64,000 nt of DNA from Apium graveolens (Eukaryota; Streptophyta; Magnoliopsida; Apiales; Apiaceae). The notes beneath the pieces were generated by a model. It was given only the letters and a program-made list of their open reading frames with translations, did not search any database and was not told the DNA's origin. A program made the translations under genes and the position numbers. The DNA lies in NCBI RefSeq assembly GCF_009905375.1, contig NC_133648.1:304188565-304252564 (forward strand), read 5' to 3'. Below, piece after piece: positions 24,501 through 35,427 of the stretch. The number at the start of each line of letters is the position of its first letter. Within the stretch, counting starts at the first letter, position 1.

Positions 24501-25138
24501 TCCGGCATTCCATGATGTGGACATTTTCTCAACATTTCCTTGTAGCGTTCCCAAGCCTCGCACATAGATTCTGTAGGTTGCTGCGCAAACTGAGTAAGAG
24601 CACTCCTCATAGCAGCAGTCTTTGCCATTGGATAAAACTTCACCAGAAACTTTTGCGCAAGATCTTGCCACGTAGTGATGGACCCAGCTGGTTCAGAATG
24701 TAACCAGTCTTTAGCCTTATCAGTCAGTGAGAATGGGAAAAGCCTCAACTTGATAGCCTCATCAGTCACGCCATTATACTTAAAAGTGCTGCAGATCTCG
24801 ACAAAATTTCTTATGTGCATGTTGGGGTCTTCAGTTGCCGCTCCTCCAAAAGAAACAGAATTCTGCACCATCTGAATAGTGCCCGGCTTGATTTCAAAGG
24901 TGTTAGCTTGAATAGCCGGATGAAGGATGCTTGACTGAATATCATCAATTTTAGGCCGAGAAAAATCCATAAGAGCTGGATCAGCTTGAACAATACGATC
25001 TCCCATGTTTACTGGTTCTTTCTGCTCAGTTCCTGAATCCGAATCCTCAAAATCTAACTTCTCCGGAATATCAAGAACTTCGTCTGTCTCCTCAGTTGTA
25101 TCTAAAGTCCTCTTGCGAGCACGAGAACGAGTTTGCAT
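21497..25138 (-). CDS. A1 gag-protease-reverse transcriptase polyprotein (1213 aa)
   Basis: A single long ORF starting [16 protein letters not shown]. The gag domain covers about residues 70-260 ([34 protein letters not shown]). A zinc knuckle [13 protein letters not shown] lies near residue 310, followed by a Gln-rich linker and coiled-coil stretches. The protease motif [13 protein letters not shown] is near residue 621. RT lies at about 880-1190, with [25 protein letters not shown] and the FMDD catalytic box near 1068. It ends prematurely after RT because a one-base loss near 21508 breaks the join to RNase H. Upstream are the primer-binding site and 5' LTR. Confidence 0.93.
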   Translation of the reverse strand: MQTRSRARKRTLDTTEETDEVLDIPEKLDFEDSDSGTEQKEPVNMGDRIVQADPALMDFSRPKIDDIQSSILHPAIQANTFEIKPGTIQMVQNSVSFGGAATEDPNMHIRNFVEICSTFKYNGVTDEAIKLRLFPFSLTDKAKDWLHSEPAGSITTWQDLAQKFLVKFYPMAKTAAMRSALTQFAQQPTESMCEAWERYKEMLRKCPHHGMPDWMVITGFYNGLGAQSRPMLDAAAGGALWAKSYTEVYNLIETMAANEHQNPTQRMTSGKVASILEVDAATAIAAQLQALSIKVDSLATYGVNQIAMVCELCAGSHATDQCSLVNESVQYVNNYQRQQQPVPATYHPNNRNHPNFSWGNNQNAIQPPYQQGVSKHFNPSGFQQPQQYATRQSYPQQGSAAAPTSADFEELKLLCKSQAVSIKTLENQIGQLANAMLNRQPGTLPSDTEVPGRKEAKEQVKAITLRSGKVADAEKAKEVEAEVRDEESKQKEKAAEPRKTTVEHTLPEANTGEKQLYPPPPFPKRLQQQKLDRQFGKFLEVFKKLHINIPFAEALEQMPSYAKFMKTILSRKVKLDDLETVALTEECSAVLQQKLPPKLKDPGSFTIPCTIGNLTFDKCLCDLGASINLMPLSIFKKLDLPDPKPTYMSLQLADRSITYPRGIVEDVLVKVDKLFFPADFVILDFEEDKKIPIILGRPFLATGRTLIDVQKGELTMRVQDQDVTFNVFKVMKFPTEDEECLKVDVIDSTVTSELEHMLMSDALEKALVGEFDSDDEDSNEQLQYLNASPWKRKLDIPFESLGTSDLKNAEGKLKPSIEEAPTLELKPLPEHLRYAFLGDSSTLPVIISADLSGSEEDKLLRILREFKSAIGWTIADIKGISPSYCMHKILLEEGSKPTVEQQRRLNPIMKEVVKKEILKWLDAGIIYPISDSSWVSPVQCVPKKGGITVVANEKNELIPTRTVTGWRVCMDYRKLNKATRKDHFPLPFIDQMLDRLAGHEYFCLLDGYSGYNQICIAPEDQEKTTFTCPFGTFAFRRVSFGLCGAPATFQRCMMAIFSDMIGNNVEVFMDDFSVFGHSYDECLNNLRVVLKRCVETNLVLNWEKCHFMVHEGIILRHKVSSKGLEVDKAKVGVIENLPPLNSVKGIRSFLGHAGFYRRFIKDFSKISKPLCNLLEKDVPFKFDDECLAAFETLKKSLITVPVITAPDWTERLR

Positions 25139-25255
25139 AAACGCTTGCTAAAGTACCTGAAACACAACCGAAAAGAGTAAGTAACTACTACGTCCTAATC
25201 ACTGAGTCCTAATGACCAATGATGGTAAGTACATAAACTAAACAAATACGCCGAG

Positions 25256-25273
25256 TCCCCGGCAGCGGCGCCA
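25256..25273 (-). other. A1 primer-binding site
   Basis: The minus strand reads TGGCGCCGCTGCCGGGGA, six bases inside the 5' LTR. It resembles the complement of the plant tRNA-Asp 3' end used by Athila elements, with one apparent difference from the usual form. Confidence 0.85.
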
Positions 25274-25279
25274 AAAACT

Positions 25280-26743
25280 TGTTAGGGCGAAAACACGCAC
25301 TAATATTCACGCAAGTATACGCGTTCGCAAGTAATATAGAATACTTTCTAGTTCGTTCCCTCAGAGACTCAGACTAAGTTATTGTCTAATTAAACTCACT
25401 CACCAATGTATGATTACTTCTCAATGTTAAGATAATAACACTTAAAATTGTTGATCAAATATTAACTATAATTAACTACTTAGTTAACCACTTAACTAAC
25501 ACTTCAAATTATCAATAATAAAACACTCATGAGATCACAACTTCATTATTACTTCCTTCTATAGCCATTGTTATTACCTTTAGCATGTAACAGTGATGAC
25601 ATTAATCGAATAACACGAAACTGATAAAAGCCAACTTTCATTGTACTAATACCATTCTACCAAGCATCCACAATTAAGATAGAAGTTGAATAGTCATCAA
25701 TTATGTTGAGTTCCTATATGTCTACAGAAATTGACAACACAACGATTTAAGCACAAGTTATTCCTTTTGATTATATAGGGCAAATAAAACTGTTAGAATT
25801 ACCCACTAATCATGCACAACGTACATGAACCTATGCTAGCATGGCAAGTTCTAAATCTCAAGATTCACCGTCGCTTCACAAGAGATCAACACCCTATCTT
25901 ATATGTTCGCGACGCACATAAGACGAATACGCGCAACCAATACTAGATATCATGCAATCATCACACACTAAAGTATTAAACAATTAACTAAAGAATTCCA
26001 TAATAAATCCGTTGTAACCCCATGATCACGATTAGCCCATAATAGAACTCATCGCCATCATGGGTTCATATGAAATCATGATAAACAAACACAAGAAAAT
26101 AATAACTAAACTAATTATATTAAAACAGAGTACGTCACAAGAGTAAATAAGTCAAAGCAAGAAAACTAGCATCCAACATTACAATGAAACAAGAATCACA
26201 AGAATATATGCTTCCTCTTTGTTGCGGTGTGCTAAATCGGTCTTCTTCCTTATCTCCTTCGCTCCTTGCGTAAAACACAATCTAAAACATAATCTCCTTA
26301 ATACTCTCTATGAAAACGTATCAAATCTACCTATATAATAGTCCCATAAAACTCAGATTACATAGAAGTTGGAAGCCACACAGAAGTAGAAGTCTAAAAT
26401 AATTCAGCTTTTTTCCCCGACCTTGCGCGGCCGCTCAGCATTTCTGCGCGGGCGCGCAGGCTACTGCGCGGCCGCTCAGCATTGCTGCGCGGGCGCGCAG
26501 GACCCTACTGGAAAAATTCCAAGCTTGCTCCGTTTCTTCACCGTAATCTGCCCATTCCTTTCCTCTCGCAATGGTGAACACATGCCAAGGCTTATTCTTG
26601 ATGATTTCTCCCCCGAAATGCAACTAATACACTGAAATGCATAAACACTAGAAAAACGCATTAAATACACAAAATACTTGATTTCAAGACACCAATTTAA
26701 GCCATTTTAAGACGTTCTAAGTGGTATAAAATGCCACTTATCA
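25280..26743 (-). repeat. A1 5' LTR (1464 bases)
   Basis: Complete LTR, bounded by TGTTAGGG and TTATCA on the plus strand. U3 is at the high-coordinate end and contains the GC-rich NotI module (26424-26500). About 85 bases further in lies a TATA-like ATTATATAGG on the minus strand (about 26330-26340). Confidence 0.92.
26424..26500 (-). repeat. GC-rich NotI-site module in A1 U3
   Basis: Two tandem units matching the module at 19541-19618 in order, spacing and orientation. NotI sites start at 26427 and 26468. It is missing from the truncated 3' LTR. Confidence 0.88.
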
Positions 26744-26748
26744 TATGG
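26744..26748. repeat. Target-site duplication TATGG, right copy, of A1
   Basis: Matches 16204-16208. C1 leader sequence resumes at 26749. Confidence 0.9.
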
Positions 26749-27617
26749 CCCCATCCTATGTGATCTTTAACAAGCTCATGATAAAGATCAAGGTCAATCT
26801 AATATGGTGATGGAAATAAATACAACTACTTATTATATAAGTCTTCTTCTTTATTTAGACTTCTTGTATGCCTCGTCTTCTTCTTTGTATCACCTCCATT
26901 GGATAGCCTTCTTAAGTCTTCAATTACATTACATGATTGAAAGTAAAACTAATCTAATGAACTTACAAGAATAACTCGAGTTATATTCGAGATTTATGAT
27001 TACAAAGATTGACGACATGCAAGTCGTATTTAAAACCAAAACCAAAACCATTACACTAAGGTCGAAAGGCCATAACCATCCACCATGCTCATACAACACA
27101 TAAAAGCATGTTAAAACACATAATCTGATCTTAACATATCATATTATCCATGATCTAATCATAAAAAGAAAATATGACAAAAATAAAAAAAATCAGAATC
27201 AAATCAGAAAAACAAGAATCACTGTTTACGGGCAGTAATTCTCGTCAAACGCCTTGCAGACGAGTCGTTCATAGCTTTAGCTATAAGTTTTGTTCAGACG
27301 CTTGTTTACCTATGGAATAGGGTATTCGTTTGCGTAAATCGGACACCAGACCCAGATTTTAGCAAATCTGCAGCAGCCAATTCAGAATCCGTATCTAATA
27401 TGATTCTCATAATTAGAACAAACATAAATCATGTATATATCAGTATATATACAGATTACATAATCATCTTATGATTATACAACTCACATGAATATCATAT
27501 ATTCAAAACCATACATATATAAGCATATTATATCAACATCAAATCATGGCGAATCACGTACATGCTCATATATCGAAAACAGTTAAACACATAAACGTAT
27601 TAAAAACTTTTCGCAAG
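26749..27617 (-). other. C1 5' leader, LTR-proximal part
   Basis: Non-coding continuation of the C1 leader on the other side of A1, up to the primer-binding site. AT-rich. No ORF or clear structure seen. Confidence 0.75.
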
Positions 27618-27631
27618 TAGCTCTGATAGCA
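27618..27631 (-). other. C1 primer-binding site
   Basis: The minus strand reads TGCTATCAGAGCTA next to the LTR end. This resembles the initiator-tRNA-Met site TGGTATCAGAGC with one change. Confidence 0.75.
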
Positions 27632-27632
27632 T

Positions 27633-29336
27633 TGAAGGGTTTTTAGCACATAAATGCAGCGAAAACGTAAATTTAATCTTAAAAAAAACGAAACCCTCCG
27701 CAGGATCCATGCGAAAAATAATATTTAATTCGTAGTTCAGTATGTTTACCGTAAGAAGCTTTACGTTAATGGAAAGATGGAGGTCTTTAATAGCGATCCA
27801 AGAACGATGAACCGAGATCCTTAGCAGCTGCTCCTCAAGCGTGAAACACTCCACCGGTATCCACCAAGAAAACGATGTAATGAAGGAGGAGGAGATGGAG
27901 AGAATTAGGGTTTTGTAAATCTTTTTGGTTGAGGCAAAAATAGGGTTTATAATAGTATATTTATAGGCAAAATTTTCAGCTGAAAATTTTCCCATAAAAT
28001 ATTATTATTATTAACCCTTTATTATTCTCACTAATAGTTAAAACACCTTTTAATTATTAATTCTTTTTCTAAACTCTTTAAAAATAATTCTAAGTTGATT
28101 TAATTTCCAAAAATTAAATTCTTAATTAATAATATTAAGAACCTTTTCTTAATTAATTTATAATCAATTAAATCTCATTTAATCAATTATTAAATTTGCC
28201 AATTAATTATTTATTTCATAAATAAATAATTATCAGCCATTATTAATTAATTCCTCCACCATTAAATCATTCTCTTTTATGGTGTGACCCTGTAGGTTCA
28301 ATATTAAGCCGGTAGTAGAAATAAATAATTATAAAACTATTTTATCATTATTTATATAAATTCTCTAATTCATTAAATATGATTAATTAATTAATCATAT
28401 TTATTCTACATCATGAGGGATACTTCTCAGCATATCCCGACTATCTGGATAATACGAATTCACTGCTTAGAATACCAAGAACCTATTCAGTGAGTAGTTA
28501 CTGTGCAATTAATTCCTTCTACCCTGCAATGTCATGATTAAATACAAGGCATGGAACTTGTGTCAAGCCTATCTTATTTAATCACTTGCTTTCCCATTCA
28601 CTATGCGTAGTTCTATTTAATGTAAATTAGAAACTCCTTTCTAATTTCATTCACTATGGCCAGAGATTCCTGAACTAACATAAGTGGATCAGCATTGAAC
28701 ATTCTCTTCCTACACTGGAAGGGGTAGATCCTTTATTGATCATACACTATCTTCGTGTACAAATTCCTATACCCAGTAGAGCCCTTATAATTGTCCCTTG
28801 AGACTAAGAACTAAACCAAAGCATAGTTCAGTGTACACAAGATGACTATGATGACCTCAACTCTAAGGATACTTGTACAACTATCACTATGTGAACAACT
28901 GCTGACACGTGAGTGAACTCCATCAGTTGTTCAGCTGTGTGAGTCATGTTCGGTGAACTTATTATATAATATGCACCTACATACTAGCTATAGTGTCACC
29001 ACACAAATGTCTATGAGAACAGACATCCTTCATAATGAAGCAAGCATAGTATGTACCGATCTTTGCGGATTATTAATTATCAGTTAGTAATCCTACGACC
29101 AGGAACTATTTAAGTTTAGAGTTATGATCTTTTAGGTCTCATTATTATGATCTCAGCACAATCCATAAAAAGCTTTACTCTTAACTGTGGTATATCTTAT
29201 TTAAACATTTAAATAGATAAAGCTCGCAATAAAAACAAAACAAGCCTTTTATTAATATCAATGAAATCAAAACAGATTACATAAAAGTTATTCCTAAATC
29301 ATCATACATGATTGGACTTAGGACATATCTCTTTCA
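27633..29336 (-). repeat. C1 5' LTR (about 1.7 kb)
   Basis: The boundaries are TGAAGGG at 27633 (minus-strand LTR end) and CTTTCA at 29336 (minus-strand start TGAAAGAGATATGTCC). The primer-binding site flanks one side and S1 coding sequence the other. A TATA-like CCTATAAATA lies at about 27956-27966 on the minus strand. The partner 3' LTR is left of the window, so the TSD (candidate ATAAC, 29337-29341) cannot be checked. Confidence 0.8.
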
Positions 29337-29765
29337 ATAACTTCATTCTTTCCTAAGACTGAACCTTCTAATTTCACTTAACTTAGAGGTAGTGAGTGCA
29401 TAGCCCATAGAGTTAAGCATGTTAACAATGTCAGTGTTTGTGTGTGAAGCAGTTACAGTATTATCAGGGATCCTAAAGCATTCTTTGACAATATCACTAT
29501 TTATGCAAAACTGCTTACCTTTTAGAGTGAAAGTGATGGTCTTGTCTGTTGAGTTGTACACTGCAGTTGTCGATATCTCCTCTACAACCTCACCGTAAAT
29601 CGTGGGTGATTCCAGCATGGCATAATTGAGTTTGCAGTTCTTCACAAAATCCATCATTTTGTGATAGTCACCAGACTGTTGAATCTCCTTATTCACTAAA
29701 GCTGAGAAGTTGTTTTTCTCATAGATATAGCCGGTTGGAGACATGATTTTCACTACAAGTGCCAT
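29337..29765 (-). pseudogene. S1 post-pol ORF, N-terminal fragment
   Basis: ATG at 29765 starts a 140-codon frame cut by the C1 insertion. It ends at a TGA just before the border (FSLRKE then stop). The fragment contains FTLKGKQFCINSDIVKECFRIP, similar in layout to VTCTIEGQKIEFNDHDVNRALGLP of the SP post-pol frame; both continue into an RRFSLRKE / RYNLRKEL segment. This is the post-pol position of Sirevirus envelope-like ORFs. No membrane segment is visible. Function unknown. Confidence 0.7.
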
Positions 29766-30069
29766 TGCTAAAAATTTGAAAGTTTACAGAGAGAGAATTT
29801 GCTTTTGATAAGAAAGAAGTTAAAGCAATTGAATCTTGAGAATGATAAAAGAAAAGATTGAAAATAAATTTAGGTTATACAATCTCAGAAATAAACTGAC
29901 AAAAATAATAAAGCAAAATAAAGTGACCAATAAAAATTTCCCAAAATATTCATTTAAAAAATGAATAAACTGTAAAAATTATGTCACTTATCCGTTATGT
30001 CATGTTTACAAGCTGTAAGTATACTCGATGGATAATGTTCAGAGTTTTAACGGCAAAGATTTAGACAAA

Positions 30070-30102
30070 TCGACGGATGAGGATAAATCAGTTATCCGTC
30101 GA
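30070..30102. repeat. Hairpin 1, arms TCGACGGAT / ATCCGTCGA
   Basis: Perfect 9-base arms at 30070-30078 and 30094-30102 around a 15-base loop, in the S1 post-pol spacer. Confidence 0.85.
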
Positions 30103-30152
30103 GTTATAAAATACTCCAGAAAAATAGTTGATTTTTATAGACAAATTGTATT

Positions 30153-30194
30153 CCGACGGATGATGAAACTCGATGAATAATGAGCATCCGTCGG
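30153..30194. repeat. Hairpin 2, arms CCGACGGATG / CATCCGTCGG
   Basis: Perfect 10-base arms at 30153-30162 and 30185-30194 around a 22-base loop. Same core as hairpin 1. Confidence 0.85.
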
Positions 30195-30338
30195 GATGTA
30201 AATTTTGACTTAGCCAAAATTTCATCAAAATAGAAAGATCAATTAAATTTCTTGCTACATTACAACTTGCAAAATATCTGAAATGATTCAAGAATAATTA
30301 AGCATACCTAACTCACTTACCAACATTGAAAAGGTGGA

Positions 30339-30808
30339 TTAATCAAGTGGCTTGGTAAATATAGCTGTAAACTGCTTTTCACTTGGAACAAAATGCAGTT
30401 CCACAGTACCATTCATCACATGTTCCCTTATGAAGTGGTACTTGATGTCTATGTGCTTTGTTCTTGAATATTGTACTGGATTTTCAGTGATGGCAATTGC
30501 ACTTGTGTTATCACAGAAAATAGGAATCCTATCCACTTGTTGACCATAGTCCAACATTTGGTTTTTCATCCAAAAAATCTGTGCACAGCAACTACCAGTA
30601 GTAATATATTCAGCTTCAGTTGTAGAAGTAGAAACTGAATTTTTCTTTTTACTGAACCAGGACACAAGCTTGTTCCCTAGAAACTGACAGGTTCCTGCTG
30701 TACTTTTTCTATCTATTTTACAACCTGCATAATCTGTATCTGAATAACCAGTTAGATCAAACCCAGAATCTCCAGGGTACCAAATGCCAAGTTTTGGTGT
30801 TCCCTTGA
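30339..30808 (-). pseudogene. S1 RNase H (Copia, Sirevirus-like)
   Basis: The frame reads GIWYPGDSGFDLTGYSDTDYAGC (first catalytic Asp), STTEAEYITTGSCCAQIFWM (Glu), FCDNTSAIAITENP (Asp) and HFVPSEKQFTAIFTKPLD at the end. It is the C-terminal part of the S1 pol, split from RT by SP at 30809. Joining it to 42512 across SP restores YLKGTPKLGIW. Largely intact. Confidence 0.9.
30804..30808. repeat. Target-site duplication CTTGA, left copy, of SP
   Basis: CTTGA precedes TGTTGTAAAAG. The partner at 42507-42511 is CTTAA (one change). Confidence 0.75.
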
Positions 30809-32200
30809 TGTTGTAAAAGACAAGCCTGTACTTTAACAAGACTAAGACAACTTGTCAACCCTAAGTAAGTTGTATTGTTATCTAAATTTGTATTCTGTAC
30901 TTGTAACACTTAAAGTCTATAAAAATGCAAAGGAGCAGACTGAAGTCTTTTTCCTAAAATAGTATCAAGCCTAAGGATTCTATCTGAAAGAAGATCAAGA
31001 ATATCATGCCTCAGAAGAATTTTGAAGAAGCTTGGAGTTGAATAAATCTGTTTGGAGAAAAATGTTCTAAGTCAAGATCTCTACAAGTCACAGATTTAAT
31101 GTTATAGAGAAGTCATTCGAGAACTCCAGAATGACTTATCGAGAAGTCATTCAAACTCCAGAGAGTAGCAACGGATAAGCAATATCTACTTGACGGATGA
31201 GCTATATATCCACTCGATAGATGAATAACATCTACTCGACGGATGAGCAATATCTACTCGACGGATAAGATATACATCTACTCGACGGATGAGCAATATT
31301 TACTCAACGGATAAGCAATATCCACCAGGAGTAGAGAAGTCAGAAAAGCTACTCGAGAACTCATAAAGATGTCTACAAGTCATTCATTCACTAGAGAACT
31401 CAGAGTTATCGACAAGTCTATATCCATTCGAGAACTCAGAGATATCTACAAGTCAAGTGAAGTTATAAAAACTAGAGATCTCGATGAGCTGAAGACCTCT
31501 ACAAGCCAAACACATCATGGAGTACTAGAGATCTCGATAAGCCTTTGTACTTATCGAGATATCAAGTGTTCAAATGAATCAAACTGGAGATCTCAAAGTA
31601 CAGTCTCAAAGCACATGATTGCAGATCAGTTTAATATCCAAGATAAACAATCAACAAACAATCTAACAGCTGGATTGACAAGTCTACAAAAAGCATCTTG
31701 AAGTGTGTGCAAGATCAATGGAAAAGATTAACTGACAGAGGAGGATTAAAGCAAACACGGGATGCTAAAGATATGCTAAGCCAGAAATGGAAGATTCGTT
31801 TTTCTATAAATAGAAATGACAAGTGACAGTTTAGAAAAGCTAATAGCATGTTTATTATCCACTATGTAAACCAGCAGTTAACTGAGCTATAAAGTTAACA
31901 CTGGTCCTCTAGTTAGAGGTAACAATTTAGATCAAAATTCTTGTAACACTCTCGAGAAGAAGCTGAGCTCTTTAACTTCAAAGAGCTTAGAAATTTTGTA
32001 GCAAAGCATCTTAATTTTTAATACAAAAATTAAGTGAGTTTTGAAGATCCGGGTTCTTTATTTTATGCAAGTTTAATTTCTGCATGAACACCTTTCTATA
32101 CAAGATTTAATTTTACTTTGTTCAACCATTATCTTTCAAGAAAAACCTAAAATCAGAAAAACACATTCACCCCCCCCCCTATGTGTGACTCATCCTAACA
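30809..32200 (+). repeat. SP 5' LTR (1392 bases)
   Basis: Starts TGTTGTAAAAGAC and ends CTAACA. It contains a tandem CGACGGAT array (about 31165-31325), several CTCGAGAACTC / GAGAAGTCATT motifs, a TATA box TCTATAAATAG (about 31803-31813) and a poly-C run near the end. The 110-codon ORF inside it is not preserved as a gene in the partner LTR. Confidence 0.92.
31165..31325. repeat. CGACGGAT tandem array in the SP 5' LTR
   Basis: About seven degenerate units of 20-24 bases with consensus ATCTACTCGACGGATGAGCA. The matching array in the 3' LTR (about 41560-41720) has several CG pairs changed to TG or CA. Confidence 0.8.
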
Positions 32201-32202
32201 AG

Positions 32203-32214
32203 TGGTATCAGAGC
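32203..32214 (+). other. SP primer-binding site
   Basis: TGGTATCAGAGC, two bases after the LTR, complementary to the initiator tRNA-Met 3' end. Confidence 0.92.
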
Positions 32215-32260
32215 AAAATCTGAAAGTAAACAGATTCAAGATATTGGAAGATAGAATACA

Positions 32261-33412
32261 CAGATCAGTAGCATCAAAATTCCTACCTTTGACAAAGCTA
32301 ACTACACTCTTTGGAAAAAGAAAATGATGTTGTTTATCAGGATGGCAAATCCATTCTACATTCAGATCCTCAAGAATGGACCCTTCATTTCTATGGTAAG
32401 AGTTGAGGAATCTACAGATGGAGACAGTGTCATACTAGCTCATTATGCTCCAAAAGATCCTGCTGAGTATACAGATCCTGAGAAGGAGAAAGTTTCCCTG
32501 GATAGCAGCTTGCAAATGATATTGATTGAGTTACTTGACAATGTGATGTACAAAAACATTATCAACTGTGATACTTCCAACCAGATATGGGAAAAGATTG
32601 AGATACTGTGTGAATGAACTAAGGAGGTTAGATCAAATCAAAAAAGGATACTGATTTCACAATATGAGGGTTTCATGGCTAAGCCTAAGGAAATCATTAC
32701 TAATATGTTTGAAAGATTCAACAAGCTGATGAATGACTGGAAGCTTCATGACAAATACTATAAAGCTGAAAAAGTGAATATAAAGTTCTTGCTTACTCTC
32801 CCTGACCATTTGGAACAAAAGATCTCAGCAATCAGGGAAGGAAGAGACTTGAGCAGTATAACTCTGGAAGTTCTGTATGGGATTCTTAAAACATATGAAC
32901 TAGAGATGATTCAAAGGCAATTGCTGAAGTCTGGTCAAGGACATGTGGTGGATGGCTCAAGTGCTTTAATTGTTAATGAAAGCCACTCATTTAATAATGA
33001 ACTAAGATACCAATCTTTAAATGCCTTATCAAGTGAGCAGAGAACAAATGATTCATAGGAGCAAGTCATCTTAAAGTTGGAAAAAGATGAGTTTTACACT
33101 CTTGAAGAACTGGATGAGCTAGATCAGTCTATGGCTTATCTAGCTAGAAAATTCTCTAACATTAGAGTAAAGAAGCCAAGGTACTTCAGGAATAAAGGAC
33201 AATCTTTCAACAAAGACAACAGCTAGAAAGAGAAGGGGAAGTATAATTCTGATAGCAAGAGTGGTTACAAAATTGGATCTGTTGACAGATCTAATATAAG
33301 GTGCTTCAATTGTGATAAACTAGGCCACTTTGCTACAGAATGCAGGAAACCCAAAAAGGCAAAGAAAGACAAAGCTTATCTTGAACTGGAAGCAAAGTAT
33401 GAAGTCTTCTGA
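32261..33412 (+). pseudogene. SP gag
   Basis: One frame with stops at 32615, 33056, 33224 and 33410. It encodes IPTFDKANYTLWKKKM, SNQIWEKIEILCE and LLTLPDHLEQKISAIREG of the Copia-type gag (UBN2-like), followed by the zinc knuckle CFNCDKLGHFATEC (about 33302-33343). No start codon is visible before TFDKANY in this frame, so the N-terminus may be lost or mutated. Confidence 0.85.
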
Positions 33413-34610
33413 AAAAGCAACAGAGCAAAGCTTACATTGCAGAGGGAAAGAGTTGGGATGATTCAGATAATGATGAAGATGAAGAAGTTGGAAACTATGC
33501 TCTAATGGCTTTGGAGCAAGGTGAATCATCCTCATCAAAAGGACAAACACCAATTCTTACCACTATTGATTTAAATATAAATCAATACAAGGAAACTGTT
33601 GAAAAGATGAGCACATAAATGTTTCACATTCACACAAGCATGGTTGCTGCTAATGAAGAAGTTAGAAGATTAACAAAGATAAATAAGAAGCTTGAGAGTG
33701 AGAAGCAAGAAACTGAAATGTTGATGGTTGAGCTTGAAGCTTTAAAAGAAGAAATTGCCTATCTCAAGAACAAGCTCAAGTGTGCAAATGAAATTGAAGC
33801 AGTGTTAGGGAGAAACTAGAAAAGAATGAAGTAAAGATGAAATCTTTCAGAAATGCATCTGAACTGGTTGAATAGTATCATGAGAAGAATAAGCCATGTG
33901 CAAACATTGCTATTGGCCTCGACTATGAAGACATGAGTGACAAAAAGATGACTTTAGGTGACAAAGGGAAAGCCAAGAAGACTGAGAATGCTCCAACCTT
34001 TTTGAAAGAGGTTAATGCACCTACATTTAAAGCATGTGTAGTCAACTTCAGTGAAGAAGAATTTATAATCAAGCAAGAAATTGCTGATGTAGATAAAGAA
34101 AAGAAAACTGAAAAATCAGTTCAGACTTCAAAAACTGAAGAGAAGCTCATGAACAAACACAGTCCCAAGACTCCTGTTCAAGAAACCAAAGCTCTAGATG
34201 CAAGAAATAAAAAGAGAAATAGAAATGGAAAAATAGGGATAAACAAAAGCAATAATTTTGCTTATATTGCAAATGCTCCTAGAAAGAAGTGTGAAAAATG
34301 TGGCTCTTCAAATCATCTAACTCACCTTTGTAAAAAGGTTGTTAGCAAGCCAACTGAAGGAGCTTGCAAATACAATGAAGCTAATGCTAATGATCCCTAT
34401 TCATTCTGTGACAAGTTTGACTGCATTACTTGCAATATGAAGGTAATGAAGAGTTGCCATAAACTGAGAGTAGATCTTAAAGAATCAAGAAATGAGTCTA
34501 CATCAGAAGGAAAACATACACAACAATCACTGAATTCTTTTTCTTCTAAAATTACTCATTCTACTTCTCCTAAAAAAGTTACCAAGAAGAAACTACCCAA
34601 CACTGCTTGA
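33413..34610 (+). pseudogene. SP gag-protease linker with coiled coil and second knuckle
   Basis: Three frame segments after a shift at about 33412. The first has acidic SWDDSDNDEDEEV then NYALMALEQ. A coiled coil follows (about 33640-33810; RRLTKINKKLESEKQETE, ELEALKEEIAYLKNKL). A Lys-rich segment (33933-34610) contains CEKCGSSNHLTHLC, a CCHC-like knuckle, and ends with a stop. The arrangement is the long gag-pol linker seen in Sireviruses. Confidence 0.75.
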
Positions 34611-35240
34611 GTTTCCAAACACACTTAAGACTCATTGTATGCAGGGCAAGTGAAGAAAGTCATCTGGATCATAGACAGTGGATGTTCCAAGCATATTACT
34701 GGTGATAAAGCCCTGCTATCATAATTTGAGGAGAAAGATTGCCCATTTGTGACCGTTGGAGACAACATCAAAGGATTCAAAATGGGATATGGCAAGAATG
34801 TTTTGAAAATGTTGTCTTTGATTAATGTAGCACTGGTAGCTGATCTTGAAGTGAGTCTTTTTAGAATTAGCATATTATAGAAAATGGTCTCAAGTCTTAT
34901 TCTACAAGGAGAATGCACTGTTATCAGCAAGAAAACTGGTGAAGTTGCTCTTAAGGGAGCAAGGAAAGGAAGCTTGTTTGTTGAAGATTTTGACTCAACA
35001 AATAAGAATGGTATTTTTTGCTTCTACACCAAGGTATCAGAAGAAAGAAACAAGCTTGCTTAAGTTGAAGTTTGTAAAGTTTGTCAGATTAAGGAAATGA
35101 AGAAACTACCCAACAAGAGAATCATGGAAAATGGAAGCTCATCTCATACACCTGAGTTTGATTGCACAGCCTCAAGGGGAGAAAGAGGATCTTCAGATAC
35201 TGGAAGGAAGCTCAACTTGGAATTATGACATTTCAAGGGA
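34611..35240 (+). pseudogene. SP protease and start of integrase region
   Basis: The frame encodes VIWIIDSGCSKHITGDKALL, the Copia aspartic-protease active site (DSGCS), then VTVGDNIKGFKMGYG. Several stops follow. The sequence continues into a pre-integrase-like segment (GSLFVEDFDSTN, VCKVCQIKEMKKLPN) and ends abruptly near 35240, where the rest of pol is deleted. Confidence 0.8.
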
Positions 35241-35319
35241 ATCAATTTTGGAGCTGTTGGTTTCACAGATACAAATTTTGTCTTTCTAAGACCTGTATCC
35301 TGATTTAGCATTAAAACTT

Positions 35320-35427
35320 TTTGCACCAACAGAAAAACAACTAGCTGACATTTTTACTAAACCTTTGGATGAAGAAACTTTCAATATACTTGTAAGTGAA
35401 ATTGGTTTGCTCAATTCTTTACCCTAA
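35320..35427 (+). pseudogene. SP RNase H C-terminal tail
   Basis: FAPTEKQLADIFTKPLDEET to a TAA at 35425 is the conserved end of Copia RNase H. It lies only about 80 bases after the protease/pre-integrase remnant, so about 3-4 kb of pol must be missing. Confidence 0.88.

Larger units (their letters stand above)
16209..26743 (-). mobile_element. A1: Athila-type Ty3/Gypsy retrotransposon, young and nearly full length
   Basis: A 10.5-kb minus-strand element with TSD TATGG. In element order it has 5' LTR (26743-25280), a tRNA-Asp type primer-binding site, gag-protease-RT in one long ORF, RNase H and integrase, a spacer with a GC-rich module and TATA box, an extra post-pol ORF, a long 3' non-coding region, and a 3' LTR lacking its outer U3 part. 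RT sequence, primer type and the post-pol gene fit the Athila clade. The shared LTR portions differ at only about nine positions in 1.1 kb (counted by eye), so insertion is recent. It lies in the C1 leader. Confidence 0.93.
12984..29336 (-). mobile_element. C1: Copia element, right portion (interrupted by A1; continues at 1-261)
   Basis: Minus-strand Ty1/Copia element whose 5' LTR, long leader, shortened gag, protease, integrase and RT can be followed once T1 and A1 are removed. It is inserted in the post-pol ORF of S1: S1 coding sequence stops at 29337. The left end is outside the window. The large gag deletion suggests it depended on proteins from relatives. Confidence 0.88.
29766..30338 (-). 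other. S1 non-coding region between RNase H and the post-pol ORF
   Basis: About 570 AT-rich bases without a credible ORF. It contains two perfect hairpins built from the CGACGGAT motif (separate entries). Confidence 0.75.

Noticed and set aside
27600..27995. A 131-codon minus-strand ORF in the C1 LTR
   Set aside because: It spans the LTR boundary and primer-binding site, so it is a chance frame.
31369..31701. A 110-codon ORF in the SP 5' LTR
   Set aside because: Only part of it survives in the 3' LTR, and the sequence is the LTR repeat region; no recognisable protein features.
32170..32179. Poly-C runs near the SP LTR ends
   Set aside because: Homopolymer length differs between the LTRs (about 10 and 15) and could be slippage or sequencing error.
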